Positions 38,030 through 46,383 of a stretch of DNA of 64,000 nt are shown one piece after another. Below the pieces are notes generated by a model. The model made no database searches. It was not told the DNA's origin and saw only the letters and a program-made list of their open reading frames with translations. A program made the translations under genes and the position numbers. The DNA lies in NCBI RefSeq assembly GCF_014395975.1, contig NZ_CP060714.1, forward strand, positions 1,302,001 to 1,366,000, written 5' to 3'. The stretch is from Diaphorobacter ruginosibacter. Lineage in GTDB: Bacteria; Pseudomonadota; Gammaproteobacteria; Burkholderiales; Burkholderiaceae_C. Each line of letters opens with the position of its first letter. Positions within the stretch are counted from its first letter, which is position 1.

Positions 38030-38383
38030 GTGAGTATTCAAGTCATTTCCCCGCAGGCCGCCCTGGCTGCGCTCAAGGACCGTGGTCCAGTCAAGATACC
38101 GGTGGGCGAGCCCGTGTGCATGATCCGCGGGGTGGATGTGGCGATCCCCGAGCGGCCGGCGGTCGATACCGGGTTCTGGGAGTGCACTCCCGGGCAGTTC
38201 CGCCGTCCGGTCGATACCGGTGAGATCATGTACATCCTCGAAGGTGCGGGCTCATTCACACCCGATGGCGAAGGGGCCGAGACCTTCGAGTTCAAGGCGG
38301 GCGACTCGCTGTTCTTTCCTCCGTTCACGCGCGGCACCTGGAATATCCGCGAGACCGTGCGCAAGCTCTATGTGATGGTGTGA
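38030..38383 (+). CDS. Small cupin-domain protein
   Basis: A 117-residue single-domain cupin (Cupin_3/DUF861-like, the fold shared with ureidoglycine-type enzymes). The barrel motifs are FWECTPGQFRRPVDTGEIMYILEGAGSFTP and GDSLFFPPFTRGTWNIRETVRKLYVMV. The usual His pair of metal cupins is mostly replaced, so catalysis is uncertain. The GTG start at 38030 is supported by an AAGGAG site nine bases upstream. It lies between a purine receptor gene and a Rieske oxygenase gene, bracketed by two similar terminator-like hairpins. A role in purine or ureide metabolism, or as a small-molecule sensor, is inference. Confidence 0.85.
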   Translation: MSIQVISPQAALAALKDRGPVKIPVGEPVCMIRGVDVAIPERPAVDTGFWECTPGQFRRPVDTGEIMYILEGAGSFTPDGEGAETFEFKAGDSLFFPPFTRGTWNIRETVRKLYVMV

Positions 38384-38489
38384 AGCCGCGCGCTGCCGGC
38401 CCCGATCGGCCGAGTGAGGCGCTGGGCCATGTGGCTGCCGCGAGCGGTTTTCCGCACTCCTGGCGTAAGATCGCCCGCACGCTCCAAAG

Positions 38490-38510
38490 GCCGCCCCCGG
38501 GCGGCTTTTT
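38490..38510 (+). terminator. Terminator-like hairpin between cupin and Rieske genes
   Basis: Stem GCCGCCC / GGGCGGC with a 2-base apparent loop, followed by five T residues. It ends cupin transcription or acts as an attenuator for the Rieske gene 110 bases on. It is near-identical in layout to the one at 37951. Confidence 0.85.
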
Positions 38511-38620
38511 GTATTTGGAACAAAAACAGGAGCCTGTTGATGATCTCCACGCGAGGGTGCAGGAGCGGCCTTCGCGCAGGAACCGTCAACAGGCTTCAAG
38601 AATCTCAGGTGCTTCTCCCC

Positions 38621-39607
38621 ATGATCGAAAACACCCTCTGGCATCCCGTCGCGCAGTCGCACGAGGTGCTCCAGGACACTCCGCTGTCCGTGAAGCTGCT
38701 CGAGCAGGCCGTGGTCCTCTGGCGCAATGCCGAAGGCGTGGCGCAGGCATTTGTCGACCGCTGCCCGCACCGCGGCGCGCGCCTGTCGATGGGCCGCATC
38801 GAGAACGGCAACCTCGAATGCCCGTACCACGGCTGGCAGTTCGCCTCCGGTGGCCAATGCGTGAAGATTCCCGCCGTGCCCGACTTCGTTCCGCCGCCGT
38901 CGCAATGCGTGAAGTCGTTTGCCGTGCAGGAAGCCTGCGGCCTGGTCTGGGTGCGCCTGCAGGAGGGCGAATCTGCCAGCGAGCAGTTGCCCGCATTCGC
39001 TGCAGAGGCCGACGAGCACCTGCGCAAGGTGAACTGCGGCCCCTATGACGTGGCGGCGAGCGCGCCGCGCATCATCGAGAATTTCCTCGACATGTCGCAC
39101 TTCGGCTTCGTGCACGAAGGCTGGCTCGGCAGCCGTGAAACGACCGCGATCCCCACCTACAAGGTCGAGCCCACGGCCACCGGCGTGCTGGCCACCGGGT
39201 GCAAGGCGGTGCAGCCGCAATCGAACCTGCACTCGACACAGGCCGCCGAGGTCGAGTACACCTACGAGGTGACCGCGCCCTATGCGGCCGTGCTCACCAA
39301 GATCCCGGAAGAGGGTACATCCAGGCAAGGCTGGCGCGAGCAGATCGGCCTGTTCATCTGCCCGGTCACGCCCGATACGTCGCGCGTGTGGTTCCGCCTC
39401 GCCGTGGCCGATTTCGAATCGAGCGATGAGCAGCTGAGGGAATTCCAGCACACGATTTTCGTTCAGGACCAGCCGGTTCTTGAATCACAATTGCCGAAGG
39501 CGCTGCCGCTCGATCCGCGTGCCGAGATGCACTCGGCGGCGGACCGCATGTCCTCCGCATACCGCCGGTATCTGAAGGCTGGCGGCATCACGTTTGGAGT
39601 TTGCTGA
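38621..39607 (+). CDS. Rieske non-heme iron oxygenase (vanillate demethylase/phthalate dioxygenase type)
   Basis: A 328-residue oxygenase terminal component. The Rieske [2Fe-2S] ligands are Cys48, His50 (CPHRG), Cys67 and His70 (CPYHGW). The mononuclear iron site is in ENFLDMSHFGFVHEG, with His160 and His165 plus an upstream-facing Asp157 bridge. The C-terminal half is the helix-grip domain of VanA-like enzymes. The reading frame is open well upstream, but the ATG at 38621 (MIENTLWHPV) has the family-typical start. No reductase is adjacent. Placed between purine uptake and a deaminase (stop two bases before the deaminase start), it may act on a purine or methylxanthine, in the manner of N-demethylases; that is inference. 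Confidence 0.88.
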   Translation: MIENTLWHPVAQSHEVLQDTPLSVKLLEQAVVLWRNAEGVAQAFVDRCPHRGARLSMGRIENGNLECPYHGWQFASGGQCVKIPAVPDFVPPPSQCVKSFAVQEACGLVWVRLQEGESASEQLPAFAAEADEHLRKVNCGPYDVAASAPRIIENFLDMSHFGFVHEGWLGSRETTAIPTYKVEPTATGVLATGCKAVQPQSNLHSTQAAEVEYTYEVTAPYAAVLTKIPEEGTSRQGWREQIGLFICPVTPDTSRVWFRLAVADFESSDEQLREFQHTIFVQDQPVLESQLPKALPLDPRAEMHSAADRMSSAYRRYLKAGGITFGVC

Positions 39608-39609
39608 TC

Positions 39610-40659
39610 ATGACGACGACGTTCCAGGTTCCCGACATCGAGGCCTCGCGCCTGCCCGCGCTGCTCGAAGCCATGCCCAAGGCCGAACTGCACATGCACA
39701 TCGAAGGCTCGCTCGAGCCCGAGATGATCTTCAGGCTCGCGCAGCGCAACGGCGTGAAACTCTCCTATGCCAGCGTCGAAGAGTTGCGCAAGGCCTATGC
39801 CTTCACCGACCTGCAGAGCTTTCTCGACATTTACTACGCGGGCGCGAGCGTGCTGCTGACGGAGCAGGATTTCTACGACATGGCGCGCGCCTATCTCGAC
39901 CGCGCCGTGGCGGACAACGTCGTGCGCTCGGAGATGTTCTTCGATCCCCAGACGCATACCGAACGCGGCGTGGCGATGGAGACGGTGATCAACGGCCTGC
40001 ACCGCGCCTGTGTGGACGCGGAGCGTGAGCAGGGCATCTCTGCCGCACTGATCCTGTGCTTCCTGCGCCATCTGTCGGAAGACTCCGCGCTGCAGACGCT
40101 GGAGGCCGCGCTGCCTTTTCGCGACAGGTTCATCGGCGTGGGACTCGACAGCAGCGAGGTGGGCAATCCGCCCGAGAAGTTCGCACGGGTGTTCGCTCGC
40201 TGCAGGGAACTGGGCCTGCACCTCGTTGCGCATGCCGGCGAGGAGGGGCCGCCGGAGTATGTCTGGAGCGCGCTCGACGTGCTGCATGTCGAGCGCGTCG
40301 ATCACGGCGTGCAGTCCGTGCGCGACCCCGCGCTGATGCAGCGGCTGGCCAAGGACCGCATCGCGCTGACCGTGTGCCCGCTGTCGAATGAGAAGCTCTG
40401 TGTGTTTCCCCGGCTGGCCGATCACAACATCAGGCAACTGCTCGATGCAGGCCTGGTCGCGACCGTGAATTCCGACGACCCCGCGTATTTCGGTGGCTAC
40501 ATGAACACCAACTTCACGCGGCTGTTCGCCGAGGCGCCCGGGCTCACGGCCCGGCACGCCTACCAACTGGCCTTCAACAGCCTGGAGGCAAGCTTTGCCG
40601 AGCGGGCGGACAAGGAGCGCTGGCAGCAGCAACTGCGCTCCGTGTTCGAGAAGGCCTGA
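39610..40659 (+). CDS. Adenine/adenosine deaminase family protein (adenine deaminase type favoured)
   Basis: A 349-residue zinc hydrolase that would deaminate adenine to hypoxanthine or adenosine to inosine. Metal ligands are His28 and His30 (ELHMHIEGSLEP), the His of VAHAGEEG with its catalytic Glu, the DHGV histidine, and the Asp pair in NSDDPAYFGGY. The segments GLDSSEVGNPPEKF, HAGEEGPPEYVW and LTVCPLSNEKL match my memory of the microbial adenine deaminase subgroup better than classical adenosine deaminase. It begins two bases after the Rieske gene stop, so the two are translated together. Its product would feed the nearby xanthine dehydrogenase. Confidence 0.88.
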   Translation: MTTTFQVPDIEASRLPALLEAMPKAELHMHIEGSLEPEMIFRLAQRNGVKLSYASVEELRKAYAFTDLQSFLDIYYAGASVLLTEQDFYDMARAYLDRAVADNVVRSEMFFDPQTHTERGVAMETVINGLHRACVDAEREQGISAALILCFLRHLSEDSALQTLEAALPFRDRFIGVGLDSSEVGNPPEKFARVFARCRELGLHLVAHAGEEGPPEYVWSALDVLHVERVDHGVQSVRDPALMQRLAKDRIALTVCPLSNEKLCVFPRLADHNIRQLLDAGLVATVNSDDPAYFGGYMNTNFTRLFAEAPGLTARHAYQLAFNSLEASFAERADKERWQQQLRSVFEKA

Positions 40660-40668
40660 CACGCTTCT

Positions 40669-41895
40669 TCATCTCGATGCGCCGGCTCTCCAGGTTCCCG
40701 CCAGCGCCAGCGCCGCAAACAGCATCAGCATGGAGCCATATGCGTAGGTGACGGGCATGAGCCCCAGCTTCGCGGCCGATACGCCTGCCACGATGGCGGG
40801 CACGCTGAAGGCCAGGTAGCTGGCGATGTAGATGGCCGAGAGCAGGGCGCCGCGCTCGTGTGCCGCGGCCAGCGGGATCATGCTGCGCAGCGCACCCTGG
40901 AAGCCCGAGCCGAAGCCCGTGCCCGCCACGACGGATGCGCCGAGCACCATGGCGAGGCTGTGAAAATGCGCACCCGCCAGCATCAGGGCCACGCCCGCAA
41001 AGAGCGCGCCTCCGCCAAAGCGCAGCATGGTGCGGGGGGCGTGGCCGCGCAGTGTCCAGATGCCGGCGGCCGCGCTCAGCATGTTGATGCAGATCCCGAA
41101 ACTCGCGGCCAGTTCGGAGCCCGTGACGGAGCGGATCATCGATGGACCGAGCGACAGATAGAACCCGCCGAGCGCCCATACCGCGATGCTCATGGGCAGC
41201 ATCTGGAAAAAGGCCTGGCGCGCCTGCACGGGAATGCGCACGCGGGGCCGCATGGCGGCCAGCGCCCCGGGCCGGCGCAGGCCCGTCTCGGGCATGGCGA
41301 GCACGGCTGTTCCGGCGGCGACCAGCAACAGCACCAGCAGCCAGAACACCAGTCCAAGCTGATTCCGCCACAGTTGTGCGAACTCACCCGCGACCAGAAT
41401 GCCCACGGCCATGCCGAGCATCGGGGACATGGTGCTGATCAGGGTGCCGCGCTCGCGGTGCAGGTCCAGCAGCGCGGCACCAATGGCGGCGCTTGCCATG
41501 CCGGTGGCAAATCCCTGAAGCAGCCGGGCCGCGAACAGCATGCGCACGTCGCCGGCCTGGGCGAAGACGACGAGGGAAGCGACCTCCAGCACCAGCGAGG
41601 TCAGTATCACGGGCTTGCGCCCGAGGTGGTCGGACAGCGCGCCGGTTGTGAGCAGCGCCAGCAGCAGGCTGAAGGCGTAGACGGCGAATACCAGGGTGAG
41701 CGTGCCCGAGGAGAATCCCCAGGACTGCTGGTACAGCCGGTAGAGCGGCGTGGGGGCGCTGGAGGCCGCAAAGAAGGTGCCGAGCGTGAGCGCCAGGGTG
41801 GCGAGGCCGCGGACAGGGGCGGCGCCGGCCGTGCAGGTCGTGCAGGCGGCGGTGGGGGAGGATGCTTGCGAGGATGACATGGTTAATGGACTCAT
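40669..41895 (-). CDS. MFS transporter (drug efflux type)
   Basis: A 12-helix major facilitator protein of about 408 residues. Helix 1 carries LALTLGTFFAASSAPTPLYRLYQ and the 2-3 loop motif A is LSDHLGRKPVILTSL; RLLQGFATGMASAAIGAALLDL follows. Substrate unknown; the divergent TetR-type regulator suggests an inducible exporter. Possible starts are 41910, 41895 and 41880; I chose 41895 without a decisive ribosome site. The N-terminal 30 residues are Ser/Thr/Ala-rich and may be shorter in reality. It converges on the deaminase gene with a gap of nine bases. Confidence 0.85.
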   Translation of the reverse strand: MSPLTMSSSQASSPTAACTTCTAGAAPVRGLATLALTLGTFFAASSAPTPLYRLYQQSWGFSSGTLTLVFAVYAFSLLLALLTTGALSDHLGRKPVILTSLVLEVASLVVFAQAGDVRMLFAARLLQGFATGMASAAIGAALLDLHRERGTLISTMSPMLGMAVGILVAGEFAQLWRNQLGLVFWLLVLLLVAAGTAVLAMPETGLRRPGALAAMRPRVRIPVQARQAFFQMLPMSIAVWALGGFYLSLGPSMIRSVTGSELAASFGICINMLSAAAGIWTLRGHAPRTMLRFGGGALFAGVALMLAGAHFHSLAMVLGASVVAGTGFGSGFQGALRSMIPLAAAHERGALLSAIYIASYLAFSVPAIVAGVSAAKLGLMPVTYAYGSMLMLFAALALAGTWRAGASR

Positions 41896-41908
41896 GCACA
41901 ATAAAAGC

Positions 41909-41962
41909 AAAATATTTGCGTTTGCGGATTGTCGAATGAAACTTTGTTAATGCAAATTTTTA
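41909..41962. promoter_or_regulatory. Candidate TetR operator with AT-rich inverted arms
   Basis: In the 79-base gap between the divergent MFS and TetR genes, the text CAAAATATTTGCGTT (41909-41923) and the inverted AATGCAAATTTTTA (41949-41962) share TTTGC-TT/AA-GCAAA cores about 25 bases apart. It is a plausible overlapping operator and promoter pair, but the symmetry is imperfect. Confidence 0.3.
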
Positions 41963-41974
41963 GCTTTAATAACC

Positions 41975-42586
41975 ATGATCGCAAAAGTCCCTTCCCAGAG
42001 CCGCCCTGGCGGGCGCAGCGCGCGCATCCAGACAACGGTCTACGAGACCGTCAAGGAATTGCTCAAGACCTTGTCGCGCGAGGAGCTGACCTTCCCGCTG
42101 ATTGCGGCGCAGGCGGGCGTCACCCCATCTACCCTGTATCGGCGCTGGGGTGACATCCAGCAATTGCTGGCCGACGTGGCCGTGGAGATCATCCGCCCCA
42201 CCGCTCCGCCGCCGGATACCGGCAGCCTGGGCGGCGACCTCAGTGGGTGGCTGGAACAGTTCCTGGAGGAATCGGTCTCGCCTCTGGGTCGCGCAATGTT
42301 GCGGGACATGGCGGCTGCCTATGGCGACGACCGCGTGCCATGCGCCTGCGTGGAGATCCTGCGCGGGCAGTTGCAGGTGATCCTGGATCGCGCCGAAGCG
42401 CGTGGCGAGGCGGTCGCGCTCGATGCGGACACCTTGCTGGACCTGCTGGCCACGCCGATCGCCTATCGGGCACTTTTCGACCTGCCGCCGGAGCCGGCCT
42501 ACGCCCAGGTGCTGCTGGGCCGCGTGCGCGCGCTGCTTCGCACGCGCCGCATGAATCGCGAGAGTGGCGACAATGAGCCGCAGTGA
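41975..42586 (+). CDS. TetR family transcriptional regulator
   Basis: A 203-residue TetR-type repressor. The helix-turn-helix lies at about residues 20-65: TVYETVKELLKTLSREELTFPLIAAQAGVTPSTLYRRWGDIQQLLADVAVEI. The C-terminal ligand domain (EQFLEESVSPLGRAMLRDMAAAYGDDR onward) looks like the TetR_C_16/AcrR-like group. It is divergent from the MFS gene and probably represses it until a ligand binds. The start at 41975 gives the usual short basic N-terminus (PGGRSARIQ). Confidence 0.9.
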   Translation: MIAKVPSQSRPGGRSARIQTTVYETVKELLKTLSREELTFPLIAAQAGVTPSTLYRRWGDIQQLLADVAVEIIRPTAPPPDTGSLGGDLSGWLEQFLEESVSPLGRAMLRDMAAAYGDDRVPCACVEILRGQLQVILDRAEARGEAVALDADTLLDLLATPIAYRALFDLPPEPAYAQVLLGRVRALLRTRRMNRESGDNEPQ

Positions 42587-42637
42587 GGGACGGGGGCCGT
42601 CAGTGGCCCTCGCCGCAGACCACCGGCCGTGGGGCCA

Positions 42638-43495
42638 TCAGAGCGCCGTGCGCAACCGCCAGATCTCGGGGAACAGAACGACCTCGAGCATCTTGCGCAG
42701 ATAGCTCACGCCGCCTGTGCCGCCCGTGCCGCGCTTGAAGCCGATCACGCGCTCGACAGTGGTCACGTGGCGGAAGCGCCAGAGCCGGAACGCGTCCTCG
42801 ATGTCGGTGAGCTTTTCGCCGAGTTGGTACAGGTCCCAGTGCTTGTGCGGGTCGCGGTAGACCTCGAGCCATGCGGCCTCCACGCCCTCGCTGTATTCGT
42901 AGGGCTGCGTCCAGTCGCGCTGCAGGCGATCGGCGGGCACGTCGAGGCCTTCACGGGCGAGCAGCTGCAGCGATACGTCATAAAGCGAAGGTGCCTCGTA
43001 GGCCGCGCGCACCTGCGCAAGCAGGTCGTCGCGGTGCTCATGCGGCTTGAGCATGGCGGCGTTCTTGTTGCCCAGCGAGAACTCGATGCAGCGGTACTGG
43101 TAGCTCTGGAAGCCGCTTGAATTGGCGAGGTAGGGGCGCATGGCCGAATACTCGGGCGGTGTCATGGTGGAGAGCACGCTCCAGGCACTCACCAGTTGCT
43201 CCATGATGCGGCTCACGCGCGCCAGCATCTTGAAGGCATCGGCGCGCGTTCCTCCTGCAATCGCGTTGGTGGCGGCACGCACCTCGTGCAGCATGAGCTT
43301 CATCCACAACTCGCTTGTCTGGTGCTGCACGATGAACAGCATCTCGTCATGTGCGGGCGAGAGCGGGTGCTGCGCGTTCAGGATTTCGTCGAGGTGCAGG
43401 TAGTCGCCATAACTCATGTCCTTGCTGAAATCGAGCTTGGCTTTTTCGTCGCGGACGATGGATTCGGTGCTGGCGTTGTTGTTCGGGTCTTGCAT
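42638..43495 (-). CDS. kynA: Tryptophan 2,3-dioxygenase KynA
   Basis: The heme enzyme that opens the indole ring of L-tryptophan to N-formylkynurenine, first step of the kynurenine route. The 285-residue product has MSYGDYLHLDEIL, LFIVQHQTSELWMKLMLHE with substrate-binding residues, GFQSYQYRCIEFSLGNKN, RDPHKHWDLYQLGEKL, and the heme-ligand region FRLWRFRHVTTVERVIGFKRGTGGTGG. The frame is open upstream into the XRE gene region, but the ATG at 43495 gives the normal family start. Its leader closely matches that of kynB (see findings). It lies 74 bases after the XRE-cupin gene on the same strand. Confidence 0.95.
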   Translation of the reverse strand: MQDPNNNASTESIVRDEKAKLDFSKDMSYGDYLHLDEILNAQHPLSPAHDEMLFIVQHQTSELWMKLMLHEVRAATNAIAGGTRADAFKMLARVSRIMEQLVSAWSVLSTMTPPEYSAMRPYLANSSGFQSYQYRCIEFSLGNKNAAMLKPHEHRDDLLAQVRAAYEAPSLYDVSLQLLAREGLDVPADRLQRDWTQPYEYSEGVEAAWLEVYRDPHKHWDLYQLGEKLTDIEDAFRLWRFRHVTTVERVIGFKRGTGGTGGVSYLRKMLEVVLFPEIWRLRTAL

Positions 43496-43569
43496 GGCGC
43501 GGGTGATGTCTCTGGACGAAATGGCCGATTCTAGCGATGCACCGCGGTCCATCGTACCCGGATCCGGGC

Positions 43570-44154
43570 TCAGGAAACCGGCGTCGAGACGATGAGAATG
43601 AGCCTGGCCGGCGTTGCGCCCTCGTTGATGAAGCGATGTTCCGAATCCATGGTGAGCACCGCGGTGTCGCCTGTGCGCAGCAGCACGCTTTCCGTGCCTG
43701 CGAAAACGCGCACGCTGCCCTTGAGGATGTAGAACATCTCGCGCGTACCGGCGCGGTGTGCGGCGAAATGGCTGGACTCGGCTCCGGGCGGCACTTCGTA
43801 CTGAATGACGGAGAGCCCGGGCGCGGGCTTGGCGAGCGCGATGCGGGCAACGCCGGTGTCCTCGTGCACGATGCGCCGATGTTCGCTCGCACGCGTGACC
43901 TGCGGACCGTCGCTCTCCTGCAGCAACTCTCCGATGTCGCATCCGAGGCCGCGCGCAATCGCCATGGCGTTGCGCAGGCTGGCACTCAGCAGCCCGCGCT
44001 CCACGCGCGACAGCGAGCCCGGCGAGACGCCGCTGGCCTCTGCCAGTTGATCGAGCGTGATGCCCAGTTGCGCGCGGCGCGCCCGCACGGCCAGGCCGAA
44101 CTGGAGGTCAGCATCGGGAGCTTCCGGGGTTTCGGTGGGGATGGCTTTGTTCAT
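43570..44154 (-). CDS. XRE-cupin transcriptional regulator
   Basis: A 194-residue regulator combining an N-terminal helix-turn-helix (FGLAVRARRAQLGITLDQLAEASGVSPGSLSRVERGLLSASL, residues about 18-60) with a C-terminal cupin ligand domain (LSVIQYEVPPGAESSHFAAHRAGTREMFYILKGSVRVFAGTE, GDTAVLTMDSEHRFINEG). This arrangement is typical of repressors that sense small organic molecules or amino acids. It is divergent from the lactate-permease-type gene, with two palindromes in the gap, and upstream of kynA on the same strand. It is the leading candidate for local control of this region. Start at 44154 (MNKAIPTE). Confidence 0.9.
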   Translation of the reverse strand: MNKAIPTETPEAPDADLQFGLAVRARRAQLGITLDQLAEASGVSPGSLSRVERGLLSASLRNAMAIARGLGCDIGELLQESDGPQVTRASEHRRIVHEDTGVARIALAKPAPGLSVIQYEVPPGAESSHFAAHRAGTREMFYILKGSVRVFAGTESVLLRTGDTAVLTMDSEHRFINEGATPARLILIVSTPVS

Positions 44155-44169
44155 GGCTTGAAAAATTTC

Positions 44170-44199
44170 GTTTATGCAAATAAACTTGCGTATAAGCAA
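44170..44199. promoter_or_regulatory. Tandem palindromes between XRE-cupin and permease genes
   Basis: Two adjoining dyads: GTTTAT-GCAA-ATAAAC (44170-44185, perfect 6-bp arms) and TTGC-GTATAA-GCAA (44186-44199). The second spans TATAAG, which could be the -10 of the permease promoter. Position and symmetry fit an XRE-type operator; binding is inferred. Confidence 0.55.
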
Positions 44200-44226
44200 T
44201 TTTAAACCAAACGGAAATACCACACC

Positions 44227-45648
44227 ATGTCGCTTTTCCTGAGTGCCCTGCCTGTACTGGCAGTGATCGTTGCGCTGCTGCTGGGAATGCGTTCGCTGCA
44301 TGCGGCGCTGGCAGGCGTGCTGCTGTCGGCGCTGGCCATGGTGCTCGCGTTTCCGCTGGATGCCGCCACCGCGTGGCAGGCCACGGCGCTGTGGTTGCCC
44401 GTGCTGGTCGAGGTGCTGCTGATCGTAGGCGGCGGGCTGCTGCTCTCCGAGGTGCTGCGCGCCGCCGGGGCGCAGAAGGCGCTGGCGCATTGGGTCCTGG
44501 GCCGCACCGGCAACGGCGCGGCAGCGGTGCTGCTGGTGGTGCACGGCGTCACGCCATTTGCGGAGTCGCTCACCGGATTCGGCATCGGCATCACCATCGG
44601 CATTCCGCTGCTCGTGCACTGCGGGTTGCCTGCGCGCAAGGTGGCGGTCATCGGCCTGCTGGGGCTGTGTGCCGTGCCCTGGGGCTCGATGGGGCCGGGC
44701 ACGCTGATCGCGGCAACCATGGCGGGGCTGCCGCTCGATGCACTGGGACTGGCATCCGCCTACGTGAGCGTGATTCCGTTCGTGGTGACGGGAGCGGTCG
44801 CCGCGTGGATGGCCAGTCCCGCGGGCGAGCGTGGTCGCGGACTGCTGATGGGCACGGTATCCGGGCTGCTGCTCACGCTGGCAGTGAGCTTCTTCAACGC
44901 CACCGTGGGCACTGCACCCGCAGGTGCGCTGGGTGCGTTGGCGATGATCGCGCTGCATCTGTGGCGCGGCAGCCGCAAGCCGGATGCCGGGGCGACGGCC
45001 CCGAATGCTTCGCTTGCGCCCCTCGCACCCATCGCGCAACGCGCACTGGCCGCCTATGGCGTATTGCTGGCGGGCGTGCTTCTGGCGGGGCTCGTGGTTC
45101 GCGCCATGCATCTGCCGCCTCTGTGGCGCATGCTGGCCTCTCCCGCGCTGTGGCTGTTCGTGGCGACGCTGTTCTTCACGCGGGCAGCGCTGCCGTCGCA
45201 GTCGCTGCGCACGGCGTGGCGTTCATGGACCCAGGTCGCGCCGGTCACCGGTCTCTTCATCGCCATGGGGGTGGTGATGGCGGTTTCGGGCATGGCCACC
45301 CAGCTGGCGCATGCACTGGCTTCCGGAGGGCGCTGGTATCTGTTTGTCGCACCTTTCGTGGGCGCCCTGGGCGGCTTCGTCACGGGCTCCAACACGGGCG
45401 CCAATGCGATGTTCGCGGCCACGCAGGCCGAGATTGCCCAGGCGCTTTCCGTGCCGGTGCTGCCATTCATGGCGGTGCACAACGTGAGTGCGGCGCTGCT
45501 GCTCATGGGATCCCCGGGCAAGATCGAGATGGCATGCCAGCTTGCACCGGCCGAGGCGGTGCAGCATCGCCGCTGGATTCAGCTGGTCGTGCTGGGCATC
45601 GACCTGGCGGCCGTGGCACTGATGGCGGTGATCAACCTGTTCCTATGA
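44227..45648 (+). CDS. L-lactate permease family (LctP-type) transporter
   Basis: A 473-residue inner-membrane transporter with about 13 hydrophobic segments. LctP-family features include VLVEVLLIVGGGLLLSEVLRAAGAQK, the substrate loop HGVTPFAESLTGFGIGITIGIPLLV, AVPWGSMGPGTLIAATMAGL, and GGFVTGSNTGANAMFAATQAEIA with NVSAALLLMGSPGKIEMACQLA near the end. The family moves lactate and related 2-hydroxy acids by proton symport, but this member is divergent and regulated by an XRE-cupin protein between kyn genes. Its true substrate may be another carboxylate. It converges with kynB and the two stops overlap by six bases. Confidence 0.82.
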   Translation: MSLFLSALPVLAVIVALLLGMRSLHAALAGVLLSALAMVLAFPLDAATAWQATALWLPVLVEVLLIVGGGLLLSEVLRAAGAQKALAHWVLGRTGNGAAAVLLVVHGVTPFAESLTGFGIGITIGIPLLVHCGLPARKVAVIGLLGLCAVPWGSMGPGTLIAATMAGLPLDALGLASAYVSVIPFVVTGAVAAWMASPAGERGRGLLMGTVSGLLLTLAVSFFNATVGTAPAGALGALAMIALHLWRGSRKPDAGATAPNASLAPLAPIAQRALAAYGVLLAGVLLAGLVVRAMHLPPLWRMLASPALWLFVATLFFTRAALPSQSLRTAWRSWTQVAPVTGLFIAMGVVMAVSGMATQLAHALASGGRWYLFVAPFVGALGGFVTGSNTGANAMFAATQAEIAQALSVPVLPFMAVHNVSAALLLMGSPGKIEMACQLAPAEAVQHRRWIQLVVLGIDLAAVALMAVINLFL

Positions 45649-46302
45649 ACACGCTCTGAGGATCGCACGCAGCGGCGATGCATCGGCCGTCACCAGCTTG
45701 AGCGGCAGCGCGATCAGCTCGTAGTCGCCTTCCTCCACTTCGTCGAGCACGAGGTTTTCCAGCACCCGCATGTCGCGGCGGCGGATGACCTGGTGGCTGT
45801 CGAGCGTCTTGCTAGGGGCGGGGTCGATGCTGGCGGAGTCGATGCCGATCAGCTTCACGCCCAGGTCGGCCAGGCGTTCGATGGTTTGCGGCGCATAGGC
45901 GGTCAGTTCCGGGTCCCAGCGATCGACCGGCATGTTCCTGTAGGTCCGCACCAGCACACGTTCCGGTAGATCGGCCACGGCATGCGCAATGTGTTCCCAC
46001 TGGATCAGCGGCCCGCAACCGATCGCATGGATCACGCGGCAGGGGCCGATGTAGGCCTCGAGCGGTACATCGCCGATCGTGGCGCCATTGGGGTCATAGT
46101 GCAGCGGTGCATCGGCGTGCGATCCGACATGCGGCGAGAGGGTGATGGTAGCGACGTTGACCGGGCAGTTCGGCGAGATCGTGGCATTCCATTCCTGCGC
46201 GTACTCGGTGTCGCCAGGGAAGACGGGGGTGCCCACGCGCACCGGGGCGGAAATGTCCCAGATGCGGCGCTGGCGTGGATGGACGGGCTTGCTGCTGTTC
46301 AT
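45643..46302 (-). CDS. kynB: Kynurenine formamidase (arylformamidase) KynB
   Basis: A metal-dependent cyclase-fold hydrolase that converts N-formylkynurenine to kynurenine and formate, step two after KynA. The 219-residue product starts with RIWDISAPVRVGTPVFPGDTEY and has the zinc-binding motif TLSPHVGSHADAPLHYD, then LVRTYRNMP, LIGIDSASIDP and EEGDYELIALPLKLVTADASPLRAIL, all typical of KynB. The ATG at 46302 is preferred; an in-frame ATG at 46323 would add seven residues (METSTRA). kynU is not in the window. Its leader shares a 13-base identical stretch with that of kynA. Confidence 0.94.
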   Translation of the reverse strand: MNSSKPVHPRQRRIWDISAPVRVGTPVFPGDTEYAQEWNATISPNCPVNVATITLSPHVGSHADAPLHYDPNGATIGDVPLEAYIGPCRVIHAIGCGPLIQWEHIAHAVADLPERVLVRTYRNMPVDRWDPELTAYAPQTIERLADLGVKLIGIDSASIDPAPSKTLDSHQVIRRRDMRVLENLVLDEVEEGDYELIALPLKLVTADASPLRAILRACS

Positions 46303-46383
46303 GGCGCGGGTGCTTGTCTCCATAGGATGGACGCAGTGTAGATGGAGTCTGGGCGGAGTCTGTGCATGGCGGCACGGTGCCGG

